Below, one piece after another: positions 1 through 12,049 of a stretch of 64,000 nt of DNA (position 1 is the stretch's first letter; every line of letters starts with the position of its first letter). The notes beneath the pieces were generated by a model. It was not told the DNA's origin, made no database searches, and saw nothing but the letters and a program-made list of their open reading frames with translations. Both the position numbers and the translations under genes were made by a program. Source of the stretch: Acanthochlamys bracteata. Its lineage: Eukaryota > Streptophyta > Magnoliopsida > Pandanales > Velloziaceae. The stretch covers positions 4,495,489 to 4,559,488 of the forward strand of contig CM034144.1 of the NCBI GenBank assembly GCA_019914995.1. The letters run 5' to 3'.

Positions 1-531
1 GATCCATATTCAAACATTTACAATCCTGGATGGAGTAATCATCCCAACTTCTCGTGGAGCAATCAACAACACCAATCTCCACCTCAACCAAAGCTATCGA
101 TTTCATTGGAGGGTTTGGTAAGACAGTTAGTAATTGGTCAACAAAAGCTTGAGGCTCAGGTAGCTCAAATTCCGCAAGCTTTGAGCCAAAAAGAGCCTAG
201 TAAATTTTCTAGTCAATCTCACATCAATCCACGAAGTAATGAATAGGCAAAAGCCATTCAATTAAGATCAGGTAAGCTTATTAATAATGACGATAAAGAT
301 GATGTTTCTGATGAAAGTGTAGTTGCAGGTGATGAAAAACAAGAGCTGGACAGATTTGGATTAAGAGAAAAAATGTCGGAATCATCGCCATCTAAGAATG
401 ATCAACACCATGGGAAGAAATTTAATCATCATCCTTCCGGACTGGATAAGGTGGTTGATCGTTATACACCTCCTATACTATTTTCGGACTGGTTAAAGCA
501 AAATAAACAGGATAAGTAATTTCAAAATATT
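1..531 (+). pseudogene. gag C-terminal part of the Athila-type element
   Basis: Frame 1 reads through a gag-like tail beginning DPYSNIYNPGWSNHPNFSW, followed by a Gln-rich coiled segment and a charged linker. An in-frame TAG at 244-246 and a further stop near 517 interrupt it. The same frame continues into the protease at 538, as expected for a fused gag-protease. No zinc knuckle is visible in this part. The N-terminus is outside the window. Confidence 0.7.
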
Positions 532-537
532 TATAAT

Positions 538-1193
538 ATGTTAAGTAAAGTGCATATTAACCTTCCTTTGCTTGATATGATTGAACAAATTCCAGCATAT
601 GAAAAATTCATTAAAAATTTGAAGGCTCACAAACTCAATTTTGCACCAAACGAAAAAGTCAGGTTGAATAAGAATGTAAATGTAGTGTTGAAAAGCGAGC
701 TTCCACCTAAACTTGATGATCCAGGTAGTTTTGATATTCCTATCACTATTGGTGCCAAGAGACTTGGATGTGCTATGTTGGACCTAGGGGCAAGCATCAA
801 CTTGATGCCATTCTCTATCTACAAAGAGTTAGGTTTGGAAGGTATAAAAAAGACTACTGCACATCTCAAGCTTGTTGACCATTCCATACGGCATCCCATA
901 AGTATTTTAGAGGATATTTTAGTTCAAGTTGACAAAATTAATTCTTCCTGCAGATTTCATTGTTTTAGACATGGAGAAAAACTTGAGAAGTGATCGTGAG
1001 ATCCCTATTCTTCTTGGTCATCCGTTTATAGCTACTGTAGACACATGTATCAACCTGAAGAAAAGCACCCTCACAATGACAGTATTGGGTGAAACCGTTA
1101 AATTCAAAATGTTTGATGCTTTAAAACATCCTTCTATTTTTTCAGATTCTTGTTTTTTTGTTGATTTATTAGATCTACAATCGATTCTGTTGT
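538..1193 (+). pseudogene. retroviral-type aspartic protease of the Athila-type element
   Basis: The open stretch 538-993 contains the protease motif DLGASINLMPFSIYKELGL, with DLGAS in place of the more usual D(S/T)GA, as is common in plant gypsy elements. The conserved second half (IPILLGHPFIATVDTCI) lies in another frame (929-1234), so a frameshift near 940-960 splits the domain. In a live element this enzyme would cut the Gag-Pol polyprotein in the virus-like particle. Here it cannot be made whole. Confidence 0.8.
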
Positions 1194-1337
1194 TTTGCAA
1201 GAAAAATATAAGGATGATTTGGAAGCAGCGTTAACTTTAGATATAACAGATAGTGATAATTCTAATAATATGCTCGCTACCCTAAATGTGTTAAAACCAA
1301 TTCAACTAGTTATAGAGCCTCATTTGAACCTTTAGAG

Positions 1338-2810
1338 ATGAATAAAACAAGGATAGAGCCATCTATTGTAGTCCCTCCTAAGTTAGAACTCAAACCATTG
1401 CCTGAACATCTAAAATATGCATTCTTATGTGATAATGAAATCCTCCCAATTATCATATCTTCAAATCTTACAGTTAGAGAAGAGGAGAGCCACATTAATA
1501 TCCTAAAAGAGCATAGGACAGCAATAGGTTGGACAATAACTGATATAAAATGTATTAGTTCTGTGATGTGTATGAATAGAATTTTAATGGAGGATGATGT
1601 CAAACCTACTCGTGAAAGCCAAAGAAGATTAAATCCTAATATGAAAGAGGTTGTTAGAGCTGAAATTTTAAAACTGTTTGATGTAGGAGTAATCTATCCA
1701 ATCTCTGATAGTAGATGGGTTAGTCCTGTACAAGTAGTACCTAAGAAATCTGGGATAACAGTAGTTAAAAATGAGAATAAATGAATTGATCCCTACAAGA
1801 ATAACTACGGGATGACGTGTTTGTATTGATTATAGAAAATTGAATTCTGCATCAAGAAAAGATCATTTTCCTTTACCTTTCATTGATCAAATGCTTGAAC
1901 GCTTAGCTGACCACTTACATTATTGTTTTTTTTATGGTTTTTCAGGTTATAATCAAATTCCAATTGCTCAGGAAGATCAAGAGAAAATAACTTTCACTTG
2001 CCCATTTGGTACTTTCGGCTATAGGAGAATGCCCTTTGGTTTGTGCAATGCTCCAGTAATATTTCAAAGATGTATGATAGCTATATTCTCTGATATGGTA
2101 GAGAGAATCATCGAGGTATTTATGGATAATTTTTCATTTTTGGATCTTCTTTTGATGGATGCATTGATAATTTGAAATTGGTTTTATCTAGATGCGAAGA
2201 AACAAACTTGATTTTGAATTGGGAAAAATGTTATTTTATGATTAACCAAGGAATTGTTTTAGGACATGTGGTTTCTAGTAAATAAATTGAGGTGGATAGA
2301 GCAAAAATTGAAATTATAAAAAATCTACCTCCCCCTACTTCAGTAAAAGACATTAGAAGTTTTTTAGGCCATGCTGATTTTTATAGAAAATTCTTAAAAT
2401 TTTTTCTAAAATAACTAGGCCTCTATGTGATTTATTGGCTAAGGATGCTGTGTTTGATTTTGACAAAAATTGTTTGAATGCATTCAACAATTTGAAACAT
2501 GTCTTAACTACTGCTCCCATAATCACTGCTCCGACTGGAATTTGCCATTTGAATTGATATGTAATGCTTCAGATTATGCTATTGGTGCAGTGCTTGGTCA
2601 ACGAATTGATAAACTGCCACATGTTATATATTATGCTAGCAAGACTTTGAATGATGCACAACTTAATTATTCAACAACAGAAAAAGAGTTGTTTGCTATG
2701 GTGTTTGCTTTAGAAAAATTTCGTCCATATATTTTTGGTTCTAAAGTTATTATATTTACTGACCATGCTGCTCTTAAGTATTTGTTGACAAAAAAAATAT
2801 GTTAAGCCTA
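1338..2810 (+). pseudogene. reverse transcriptase and RNase H of the Athila-type element
   Basis: Fragments in several frames give the RT core: the entry region VIYPISDSRWVSPVQVVPKK (1338-1784), then YNQIPIAQEDQEKITFTCPF and RRMPFGLCNAPVIFQRCM (1840-2175). The catalytic box reads FMDNFSFLD, so the second Asp of the usual xxDD pair is Asn. RNase H follows at 2470-2805 with NASDYAIGAVLGQ and YSTTEKELFAMVFALEKFR. At least three frameshifts or stops separate these pieces. In an active element the domains would copy the RNA genome to DNA. Confidence 0.88.
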
Positions 2811-2848
2811 GGTTGATTTGATGGATATTATTGCTATAAAAGTTTGTT

Positions 2849-4290
2849 TTGGAGATTAAAGATAAGAAAGGAAGCGAGAATGTGGTAGCAGACCATCTTT
2901 CTCGTATCGTGATTGAAGATCAAAGAGAAGGAGATGACATGCCTCTAAATAATTCTTTTCCATATGAACAACTTCTTTTCATTACTTATAAAGAACCTTG
3001 GTATGCTAATTTTGTGAATTATCTTGCTAGTGGTGTAATGAGAAATTTTATCTTTTCAGAAAAAAAAGAGATTTCTGTCTATGGTGAAGCACTATTATTG
3101 GGATGATCCCTATTTGTTTAAGCACTTTCCGGACCAAATCATTAGAAGATGCGTTCCTGAGGATGAACAAGAAAGCATTCTAAGCCATAGCCATGAGTTA
3201 GCATGTGGAGGTCATTTTGGTGCTAAAAAAATAGCCCATAAAGTCGTTCAATTAGGTTTCTTTTGGCCCACTTTATTTAAAGATGCATTTAATTTTTTGT
3301 TCTAAGTGTGACAGATACCAAAGAATAGAAAATATCAGCAGGAGGAACATGATGTCTTTGACTAATATTTTGGTTGTAGAACTCTTTCATGTTTGGGGTA
3401 TAGACTTTATGGGTCCATTCTCTTCCTCCTTTGGGTATTCTTATATTCTTCTTGCTATTGATTATGCATCTAAATGGGTAGAGGCTCAAGCTACAAAAGC
3501 TAATGATCATAAGATTGTCCTCAAATTTTTGAAGAATATGATTTTCACTAGATTTGGTACCCCTAGAGCAATCATTAGTGATGGTGGTAAACATTTTTGT
3601 AATAAAACTTTTGATGCTTTGTTAAGAAAATATGGCATAACTCATAAGGTAGCCACTCCATACCACCCTCAAACTTCAGGACAAGTAGAAATTAGCAATA
3701 AGAAAATTAAGAATATTTTGGAAAAAAACTGTGAACACCATAAGAAAAGATTGGGTAATAAAACTTAATGATGCTTTATAGACTTATAGGACAGCATATA
3801 AAACACCTATAGGGATGAGTCCATATCGTATTGTATTTAGAAAAGCATGTCATTTACCTATGGAACTCGAACATAATGCATATTGGGCTATAAAGAAGCT
3901 AAATTTTGACATGAAGGATGTAGGGAATGAAAGAAAGTTGCAACTCAATGAATTGGAAGAAAATTCGTAACGAAGCTTATGAGAATGCAAAGATTTATAA
4001 GTAACGCACAAAGTCCTATCATGACAAGTCAATTTAGCGAAAAGAGTTTACTCCAAGTATGAAAGTTTTATTATTTAACTCACGGTTGAAACTCTTTCCA
4101 GAAAAGCTGAAGTCTGGCATGAACCATATGAGATAGTTGAAATCTTTCCACATGGAGCTATAGAAATCAAGGATCTCAAATCTGGAGTACAATTTAAGGT
4201 CAATGGGCATCGCATGAAGCCATACTTGGAGGCTACCCTCACAATCCAAACTGAACCAACCCTTCAACTGCGCGATCCTATTTGACAAAC
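2849..4290 (+). pseudogene. integrase of the Athila-type element
   Basis: The order is a linker (KGSENVVADHLSRI), the H2C2 zinc finger (HSHELACGGHFGAKK, then CSKCDRYQR in the next frame, 3081-3320), and the catalytic core with [17 protein letters not shown] and [17 protein letters not shown] (3283-3768). A C-terminal piece with [19 protein letters not shown] and [11 protein letters not shown] ends near 4230. The three open frames are offset, so two or more frameshifts are present. The D,D-35-E catalytic set is partly readable, but the gene is broken. Confidence 0.88.
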
Positions 4291-5552
4291 ATCTCGTCTA
4301 GCTGAAAACGTTAAATTTAGCGCTTATTGGGAGGCAACCCAAGGCCTTTCTCTCTAGTACCAATTGAATTTTGTAGGATTTTGCTTTCGTTTGATTTGAT
4401 ATGTTTATTATTTTTGAAGGATTCGAAAAGAAAAAAGAATCACTATAATGCAAAGATTTGTTGCTGTGATGCAGTTGATGGAGAAGTTAATCAAAGATTC
4501 ATGCCATTTAAAAATCAGGGGAGCTTTTCTACACCTCAATTTTTATATCCCTTTGCTTTATATATTGTTCATTTTTCTCTTTCACCATTGAGGGTAATGT
4601 CGAATTCAAGCTTAGGGGGGAGATAGAAAATTATGCATAAACATCGATTGATAGTCTATCATCTATTTTTCAATAATGAATTTGAACACTCTTTCTAGTA
4701 TGGCTTTTAAAACTGGAATCCTTATTGAGTTTGTTCGTATAATATTCTTATTAACTAAGCCTACATTTTTCTTGATATAGTACTATATAATTGAATTGAT
4801 AAAATCTTGTCATTCTAGACAATGCAATTGAATACATTTTATAGAGGATTTTGATTTCATAGTCTATAGCGAGTGATGACATCTATCACCATACAATGCG
4901 AGGCTTAGAGTTGATCTTAGTATTTTTTGTGTTGTCTTGTTTTGTTTTCAATTCTTAGGGATAATTGAGATACAGAATTATAAAGAGTCTTTAAAAAGCA
5001 CAAGGGTAAAGAAAGAGCATTTGTATTAAAAATAAAAATAAAAAAAAACTTGAGTATACATTGTAAAGTGCAATGGTGAAGAAAGAGCAATTAAATAAAT
5101 AAGAGCCGCAAAATTGGGCCAATGCTTGAGTATACCTTGTTCTTCTTGAAGTTAAATGTGCTTTTGGTTACTTTGTATTTTGATGACTTCTTAAATTTGA
5201 TTCCATTCATTATAACATTTAAAATAACTTGGTGAATCTCTAAAAATTATATATGCAGTGGGGAGATGATTTCTAAACATACTTATGGACATTGAATTCT
5301 AAACTTCCTTCTAGTATATTGCATATATTTTGGAATGCGAGGTTAAATTGATTTGATTACTATATAGTACAATTAAGGGAGTTTGTAAATGATGTTAATT
5401 TGTTTATTATGCTTATATTATTCTTTAAAGATTTTGGGTGATCAAGCTACACGAAGAAATTGAAAATTATGAGAATAAGTTGTGAAGAATGATATATATA
5501 ATTTTCTTATCATTTTGCTCGAGGACTAGAAAAAATTAAGTTTGGAGGTATT
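4291..5552 (+). other. Non-coding 3' spacer of the Athila-type element
   Basis: No domain can be read between the integrase tail and the LTR. The stretch contains a purine run AAGCTTAGGGGGGAGA near 4608-4624 that looks like a polypurine tract, although the LTR starts about 930 bp later. A short duplicated motif, GGTGAAGAAAGAGCAATT-like, recurs at about 5005 and 5073. The open frame at 4327-4626 shows no family features and I do not treat it as a gene. Confidence 0.6.
5537..5552 (+). promoter_or_regulatory. Polypurine tract next to the 3' LTR
   Basis: The purine-rich string TAAGTTTGGAGG lies directly before the LTR start. That is where plus-strand DNA synthesis of a gypsy element is primed. 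It resembles the earlier AAGCTTAGGGGGG copy near 4608. Confidence 0.6.
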
Positions 5553-6824
5553 TAATAATGTGTAATGATACATATTTATTATATCTTATTGTTATAGTAA
5601 ATATTAGATCTTTATTAAAATTCTATTCATAATATGAATTAATTTATTTTATTTTATTTTTGTGAAGCATAGGTGAATAAAGAAGTAAATTACTAAATGA
5701 ATGAAATAAAAGAGCTAATCATGGGAGGAAATATCAAGCCGTGGTCCTCATTGATGCATTTGACCAATCAAATCTAAACCAAAGATTTAGCATCAAATCT
5801 AGAATCAAATATAGCAACAAATCTATATCAAATCTAATCCGAAGATTCTGACGATATTTTTTCCTAATTTTGTGGGAGAAAATTCAACTATAAAAAGGGG
5901 TGAATGGAGGGCCAAGAAAAACAAACAAGGTGCGAACGAAGAGCCGACAAAAAACCTAGAGAGAGCCGAACATGAGACAGAAGGAAGATCAGATTAGAGA
6001 CGAAAATTCTTCAGATTTACTTTCTTCTCTATTTCTCATGTTTTATTTTTCATACAATATTATTATGTGTAATATTAATATGAGTGGCTAAATTCTCTAA
6101 ACTGGAGTTAGGATGAAACCCTAATAAATTTAATTTATTTTTGAATATTATGTGATGTATGGATTGTTGATCTTATGTGAGTTGTTAATTCTTATTTGAA
6201 AGGATGTTTAGATGTTAAATTTGCATGCATGATTAGCATTGAGTTTGATATCTAAATTATTATATTAATTGTGTTTGCGAGGACCAATCGGAGCATAACT
6301 TACGAATTACAGGACTAATAACTGTAGTTAATATTTACTGGACCAAAGTGAATGTAACTACATGATTTATGATTTCGCAGAACCTAATGCATTATTAGTA
6401 ATTTCTAAACAAGGAGTTAGAACATCACTAGCGATAGGTGATTTTATACTAGACCAAAATTAAAGTCATAATTAGGAATCGTATCTAAGAACTAGATCAA
6501 GGTGTTAGATATAAGGTCTTCACAATCATCATCATCTATTATCATATTTATTTAAAGATTAAATTAGAGGCATTAGTGGTGGATTCTAAAATTCCAGGCG
6601 TTACTTTTCTCGATCCGTGCGTTACTTTTCGTTCTTAACTCTCGTACACTTTTGATTCGCTTTTACAAACATAACTTTTATTAGTAAAAAACTTGAATTA
6701 GAGTCAACAACAATCTCTGTGGAACAAACTCGTTATCTGCTATACGGTGGACGACAACCGTGCACTTGTGGGATAGACTAAGATAGAATCACTGAGTTTT
6801 TCTTAATTGGTTTTATCTACATCA
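5553..6824 (+). repeat. 3' LTR of the Athila-type element
   Basis: The ends were fixed by comparison with the inverted solo LTR at 13550-14822, which matches over the whole length (1272 versus 1273 bp) with high similarity. The left end reads TAATAATGTG here against TGATAATGTG in the solo copy, so the canonical TG has mutated to TA. The right end is ...TATCTACATCA. A promoter-like tract and an A-rich transcribed part are expected inside but were not mapped. Confidence 0.88.
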
Positions 6825-9190
6825 TAGAGCATTAAATGAAGAGGCAATTTTCTCATTTTTGATCTTCCTGCTTCGTTCTTTTTCTAGGTTTTGTTTGATT
6901 TTGCTTGAAATCAGAAGGAAAGAAGAAGATTGCTTCTCCTCCGTCTCGCCCTGGCAATGTCTTTCTTTCTATCCAGTAAAAGCATGCCGCTTATGTTTTC
7001 AGAAGATTGTTTCTCCAACAAAAGCACGATGATTGCTTCTCCTCATCTTATTTTTTCTTCTACTTGATCTGTTGGCTCCCATTAATTCGATTCGGTATTG
7101 ATCTCGAATTTTTTGTGGTGGTTGTTGTTGTTGCCTGCAATCAGTAGAAGACCAGTTGTTGGGTTAAAGTCTATTGTTATTGTTGTTATTTTTAGGAGCA
7201 CGCTCGGCGTGAAAGGAGGCAGTTTACCGACGATCAGTGAGAGACTAGCAGAATTACAGCAAAAAAATAGCAACAACTTTGATCGGCGGATGTAGTAAGG
7301 AAATAAAAATGCAGCTAAGGGAGTGCGACCGCGAGATGCAGCAACGGAGGAGGAAGTTGTCAAAACTCAAAAGCATCACCGAATTGGCGAACTCGATTAG
7401 GCTAAGTTAAGTTTAAATTTTTTTTTTTAATCATTCCGGATTGATCCGGACGGGCTGGTCGCCTAGGTTAGTCCGGATCAAACGGATCAATAAAGATTAT
7501 TTACATGTTCAATTTTTTATAAGACCTAAACCAATTTGGCATCTGAATTAACGGTTTCCGAGTCGACCTGAACGATCCGGTTCAGATTTAACAACTATGA
7601 ATTTTACGTCGAATGTACGAAATTTGTGATGTTCCCTATTCGGTAGCGCCTACTGCTAAGAAGATCTATGTGTCACTGTTTGAAAGTTTACCCAGTTGAT
7701 GAGGATGGCAGCATTAGGACAACAATGACAATAAGTACATCGGTTACTGGGGCAAGTGGGTTGTAGCTCAGCCACGGAAAAGTAATTTTGAACTCACTTT
7801 TTTACTCAAAAAATGAATTCAGCGCAATGAAAAGCACAGTTGAATCTAAAAGAGTAGCATTAAAATGTCTTACAAATTTTAAAATTCAAATATTACCTTT
7901 CGATCCCATAATGTGCCTACATAGTATGTTCCTAAAAGCTAGTGCTTATTTTAATTTGTATGAGAATAAAGATTCTTAAACTTAATTTATTTTGCCACTG
8001 TCTATTTTTAGAAAAATATTCATAAAAGAAGAATTTTATTAAATAAAATAGGATTACAGGTATTTTTGTTAATTGTGTAGAAAGTAAAATAATATTAACA
8101 AAATTTGTAAACCCAGTATATCCAAAGAATTATCTAAAACCTTTGTTTCAAACAAATTATTCATTTTAAGAAAAGCGATTTAAGAGGAATTGAGCTGCTA
8201 AGAATAAAAGTTTGCAACATTGATCCCAATGGTATTGTTATAGTATGTGAAGTACATTAAAAAATTCGCACAATTGGATTATTTATTTATAAACTTTTGT
8301 GGAAAATATGTGCATATATATTTAGATTCTGCGACTGGATTTCATCGAAAACAAAATTATGTAAGAATTGTTTCATAAACTTTGATGCGTGGGTGAACCA
8401 GAACACATAATATTGAATATGTTTAGTTCCTTACTCTCGGAAGAAATTTTAAAACAACATGATCATAGAGCTAAAAGTAAAGGATGACTTTTGCAACACA
8501 AGTCATGCAACTTGTGGCCTTGTGCTTTCACGTTGTTTTTTTTGTCTTATGACGTGTGTTTTTTTTCAAAAAAAAATAAAATTGAAGTGAGTTTGTAAAA
8601 AAATAAATTATTTTAAAAATAAATTTAATTTTATATTTATTTTTAATTAAAAGTGATTTTTTAATAAAATTTTTAGTTTTAAATTTAATTTTAGAAGTTA
8701 GGTTCCCCGTCAAATTTTACTTAATTTTGTATTTATTATTTTTAATTTATTATTTTTAAATTAAAAGTTTTATTGCTAAACAAATAAGTTTAAAGCTAAC
8801 ATAAAGACGCCCTTTACTCAAGTTCCCGGAAACAACCGTTCCACTTTTTCCTAGTAGGATGCAACTTTTAGCCCAATAAAACAAAACTGATTAAATAAAA
8901 TAGAAATTAAACCGTTGGTGGTTCGAGTCCTGACAATGTCAGTATTATAATAACATGAAAAAAAACTTCAATTTTCTTTTTGGTGATTCAAAGAGCATCT
9001 TTGTTTAGTCCAACTCGTTTAGGACAAGAATTAAAGCGTGAATCAAAAGTTTCTATACTACTTGAGTGCCAAGAATTTCTTTCTAGCTCGTCTTATATGT
9101 AGAATTTATTGTCCCAGCAACAGCAAGTAAGCATCAAGCTATAAGCTACAAGCTGCACAATTTCTACGTTCTCAAGCTCGCAAAGGAAGA
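6825..9190. other. Intergenic stretch without a convincing gene
   Basis: 6840-7080 is pyrimidine-rich with two partial copies of a GATTGCTTCTCC motif. 7098-7390 holds overlapping open frames on both strands without recognisable domains. 7430-7600 contains repeated GATCCGG-type words and the phrase CCGGTTCAGATTTAACAAC, which look like an old DNA transposon end, but I could not find a matching inverted end. 7980-8560 shows nothing. 8560-8815 is an AT-rich repeat listed separately. Confidence 0.4.
8560..8815. repeat. AT-rich MITE-like repeat, copy 1
   Basis: About 90% A+T, built of words such as AAATAAATTTAATTTT and TTTTTAATTAAAAGT. The same word set recurs at 16385-16820, 17490-17720, 20880-21065, 21590-21775, 26855-27065, 27645-27905, 42715-43150, 45880-46090 and 63235-63420. 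No clear terminal inverted repeats or target duplication could be fixed by eye. Confidence 0.35.
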
Positions 9191-9394
9191 ATGTTAGAGA
9201 CAGTCGAGAACTCCACCCTCGCAAAGGTGTTGGCGCGATGGTTCTCTTCTTGCTTTGGAGATTTCAGTGATCACGAGGCAGAAGAAAGCAGCTCAACATC
9301 AGGATCGTCTTCACCTTCTTCCTCTCCCTGCAGAGAAGCTATTGCAGCAGCATCTAAGCACCTTTCAAGTGAGCATAAGATCCGATGGGGATAA
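9191..9394 (+). CDS. Possible small protein, 67 residues, function unknown
   Basis: The frame starts at an ATG in the context GGAAGAATGTTAG and encodes a Ser-rich 67-residue protein. A short N-terminal amphipathic stretch (LAKVLARWFSSCFGDF) is followed by an acidic and Ser/Pro-rich middle (residues about 29-48) and a helical C-terminus ending SSEHKIRWG. The segment is clearly richer in G+C than its surroundings and has plausible dicot codon use, which is why I list it. There is no signal peptide. A GTGAGC at 9369 could be a splice donor, so the true C-terminus may differ. I do not recognise the family. It could equally be a chance frame or a gene relic. Confidence 0.4.
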   Translation: MLETVENSTLAKVLARWFSSCFGDFSDHEAEESSSTSGSSSPSSSPCREAIAAASKHLSSEHKIRWG

Positions 9395-10329
9395 ATCTTA
9401 ACTGAATAAGGAATAATATGTCAGTATCGAAATTAGTAGTTATATAGACCTAGCTTATAGATCAAATCACATATGGTATTGGTATTTTCTGCGAGGCTTT
9501 TGTATAGAGCTACTTCTGTCAACTGTGATACTTTATGTACATATTTAGGGCGTCTGTTATGTATATGAATTTAATTACTATCCTATATCTTGCAAAAAAT
9601 GTAAGATATGCAATAGAACTTACAATGAGTAAATATCACGCAACCGGCTAGGTGATGGGATAAAACAACTTCTATAGTATTCAAACAAATATATAGCATG
9701 CAACAACTATTCAAATTATCTCTTTTGTTGCGTGAATCTATTAGAAAACCAATAAAGAGAGTAATCTTTGACATATTTTATCTGAGAAACCTCATTAATG
9801 AAGAGTAAAAACAACAAGTAGCCGATAAATATTTACTATCAAAATAATAAAAATATACAATTTCCGTCCTCTTAGAGCTAGAAGGACACAATGATATATC
9901 TCAAAATTTAAAACTTTGATAAAGAATAACTTTTACACCAGAAATCTAGAGATATCTCAATTAAATTGATGTCTTACAAAAACACATGGTTTATATGTAG
10001 ATAACTCTAAATATATCTACACTATTCAGAATAAAAATTTATAAGTTAGAAATATATTAACAAAATTTCGGTTCAATTTAATCAAGATCTTTCTCTATCT
10101 AACATCTTGATCAAACTGGATAGCAAATTTATTTTTTCTCCTCTTTGTCTCTTTTGTTTATCTTTGTGGTTGCTTGGAATAAGGGTTAGAAAAAACCCTC
10201 AAAGAATGTTCGGAATTAAAAAGACTAAATGTCCTAAGTCTTTCATATGGGACCAATGCATATATATTGGGTCATATCTACAAAAAAGAAAAAGTCCAAG
10301 AATTTTCTCCTAACTTTGTGAAGGGAATT
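9395..10329. other. AT-rich spacer
   Basis: I see no domain in this stretch. The frame at 10107-10313 has a hydrophobic start but no family resemblance. Possible poly(A) words for the small gene upstream occur after 9394. Confidence 0.4.
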
Positions 10330-10975
10330 GGCATCCCAACAATCAAATTAAAAACTTCAAGTTTATTCTTTAGTAGTGTATTCATCAACATACCAAACTA
10401 TTAAGATCACTATGAATCTTCTCATTCCCAAATAAGTTGTCATTTAGAGCATCTTTGAATCAATAGTACCTCACATCAATGTACTTTAATCTTACAAAAG
10501 TGAAATTCTTACCGAGATGATTGCTATTGATCGCCACAAAATAACATATAGTGCAACTTTTTGAAATCAAATTTTTGCATAAATTTACTCATCTACGGCA
10601 ACTCAGTACTTGTTTCAATTGTTGTAATATATTCTGTAGTCGTAAAGTGCAACACATGTCCATAACCTCGATTATCAAAATACAGCTCTACCTAAGAATA
10701 TAATAAAATAATCCATAGCTTTTTTAAATCAGATCTTCAGTCACATTTGAGCCAGTATCACTAATAAGAACTAATTTTTCACCTCCAAACATAGAAATAT
10801 CATCATACATTTCATAGCACCACATTGCTCTCTAGTATTTGACAAAAAAGGGATAAGCATACTAACTAAGAAAGTTATGTTAGGCCTCGTACACACCATG
10901 TCATAATCAAACATTTTATTGCTGAAGTATGCAAAACTCTTCTCATATCTTCCTTCTTCTTAACGATAAAGGGGA
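10330..10975 (-). mobile_element. Ty1/copia fragment (end of RT, RNase H), decayed
   Basis: Read on the minus strand, the fragment gives EDMRRVLHTSA and CVRGLT (the copia MxxVPYASAVG...CTRPDI region) near 10950-10880. A damaged RNase H follows, with RLKYIDVRYY near 10480, where the copia family has KHIDVRYH. It matches base by base, with many changes, the end of the copia element at 28648-33722 (compare 32340-32990), so both belong to one family. The fragment breaks off abruptly near 10975. Stops are frequent. Confidence 0.7.
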
Positions 10976-12045
10976 TTGCCTAGTGGTTAAGTTAAAGTGA
11001 ATAATACAACAAGAATTAACCACTTTAACCTAAATTATATCAAACTTTCTATGTGTCTTTCAATATAATGCTTCTCTAACATACATATTTCATGGTTGCT
11101 CTGTCTCGAACAATTTTGTTTTGAAATATGAGGAAATACAACTCAAGAAGGAGGTATAATGAGTTATCACAACTTAAAGTTAAAAATATCATTGTTCGAA
11201 ATCAAATCCCTATTCTCAATTAGAATTCAGTCGATCACAAAGTTACTGATGCCCTATTGAAGTTTTGGTGAAGCATGCACTAAAGATATTAGTATAATAA
11301 AAATTAAATAAAGCAAACAAAAGTGGTAGAAAGATCAAAGTAGACAACACACTAAAATTTTACGTGGTTCGATAGAGCAGCAACTACGTCCACATTATTT
11401 AAGACCATGAAGTGAAATCCACTAACATTAATCAAATATAGTTACCTAAAATTGATGCTTTGCAAGATACCTCTATGTCAGCTGAGTCTCCTTATAAGGA
11501 CAACTTATCAAAGCTTTATAAACTTCACAAAGGTCTTGCACAAACCCGACAACCTATGCCTAAGTTGTCTAACACAAGAACCCGCTATTTTTTGTACAAT
11601 TTTCTCACAAAGTTATAAGATCTTATTCACAATTTAAGCTTATTGATTTTTCCCCAATAATAATCAATCTCATAACAAACAGAGCATAAGGAGATTCATA
11701 CGAATTCATAGAAAAGATAATGACTCAATGCGGGCACAAGTGCATAAAAGCTTCTATATGAGATAGCATATAGGGAATGTCACATAATCTTTATGTTTTA
11801 TTCAGTTCTTACTACTATTTTATACTACCCTAGAGCCTAATTCTTAACAAGAGACAGCTTAATATTTTTAGTAGTAAGATAAAATGGCAGACGTGTTCTA
11901 TGCATTTGAGCAAAATTGTACTTTCTTATAATTCCACTATCAAAGAGAGTTCAACGTATTAATTGCAACTGAGCGACATAGTGCTCGTCTTATTGCTAAA
12001 AAAATTATTAGAAACATAGAATTGATTATAATTAAATATTTTTTT
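10976..12045. other. Spacer with an LTR-like remnant
   Basis: At 11353-11395 the phrase TTTTACGTGGTTCG is followed by ACTACGTCCAC. That pair is common in LTRs of dicot copia elements, so an old LTR probably lies here in + orientation, just upstream of the copia RT remains at 12050. The ends could not be placed. 11452-11637 has an open frame without features. Confidence 0.35.
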
Positions 12046-12049
12046 ATGT

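Larger units (their letters stand above)
1..6824 (+). mobile_element. Athila-type Ty3/gypsy LTR retrotransposon, 3' part, decayed
   Basis: The window opens inside the gag region of an LTR retrotransposon and runs through protease, reverse transcriptase, RNase H and integrase, a long non-coding stretch, and the 3' LTR. The order PR-RT-RH-IN is that of Ty3/gypsy. The gag motif YNPGWSNHPNFSW, the protease motif DLGASINLMP and the long post-integrase spacer fit the Athila lineage. All domains are broken by stops and frameshifts, so the copy is dead. The 5' LTR and most of gag lie before base 1. A solo LTR of the same family sits inverted at 13550-14822. Confidence 0.9.

Noticed and set aside
8900..8945. 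GGTTCGAGTCC, a tRNA B-box-like word near 8930
   Set aside because: No A box, no acceptor stem and no cloverleaf could be formed with the upstream sequence. It is at most a trace of a tRNA-derived repeat.
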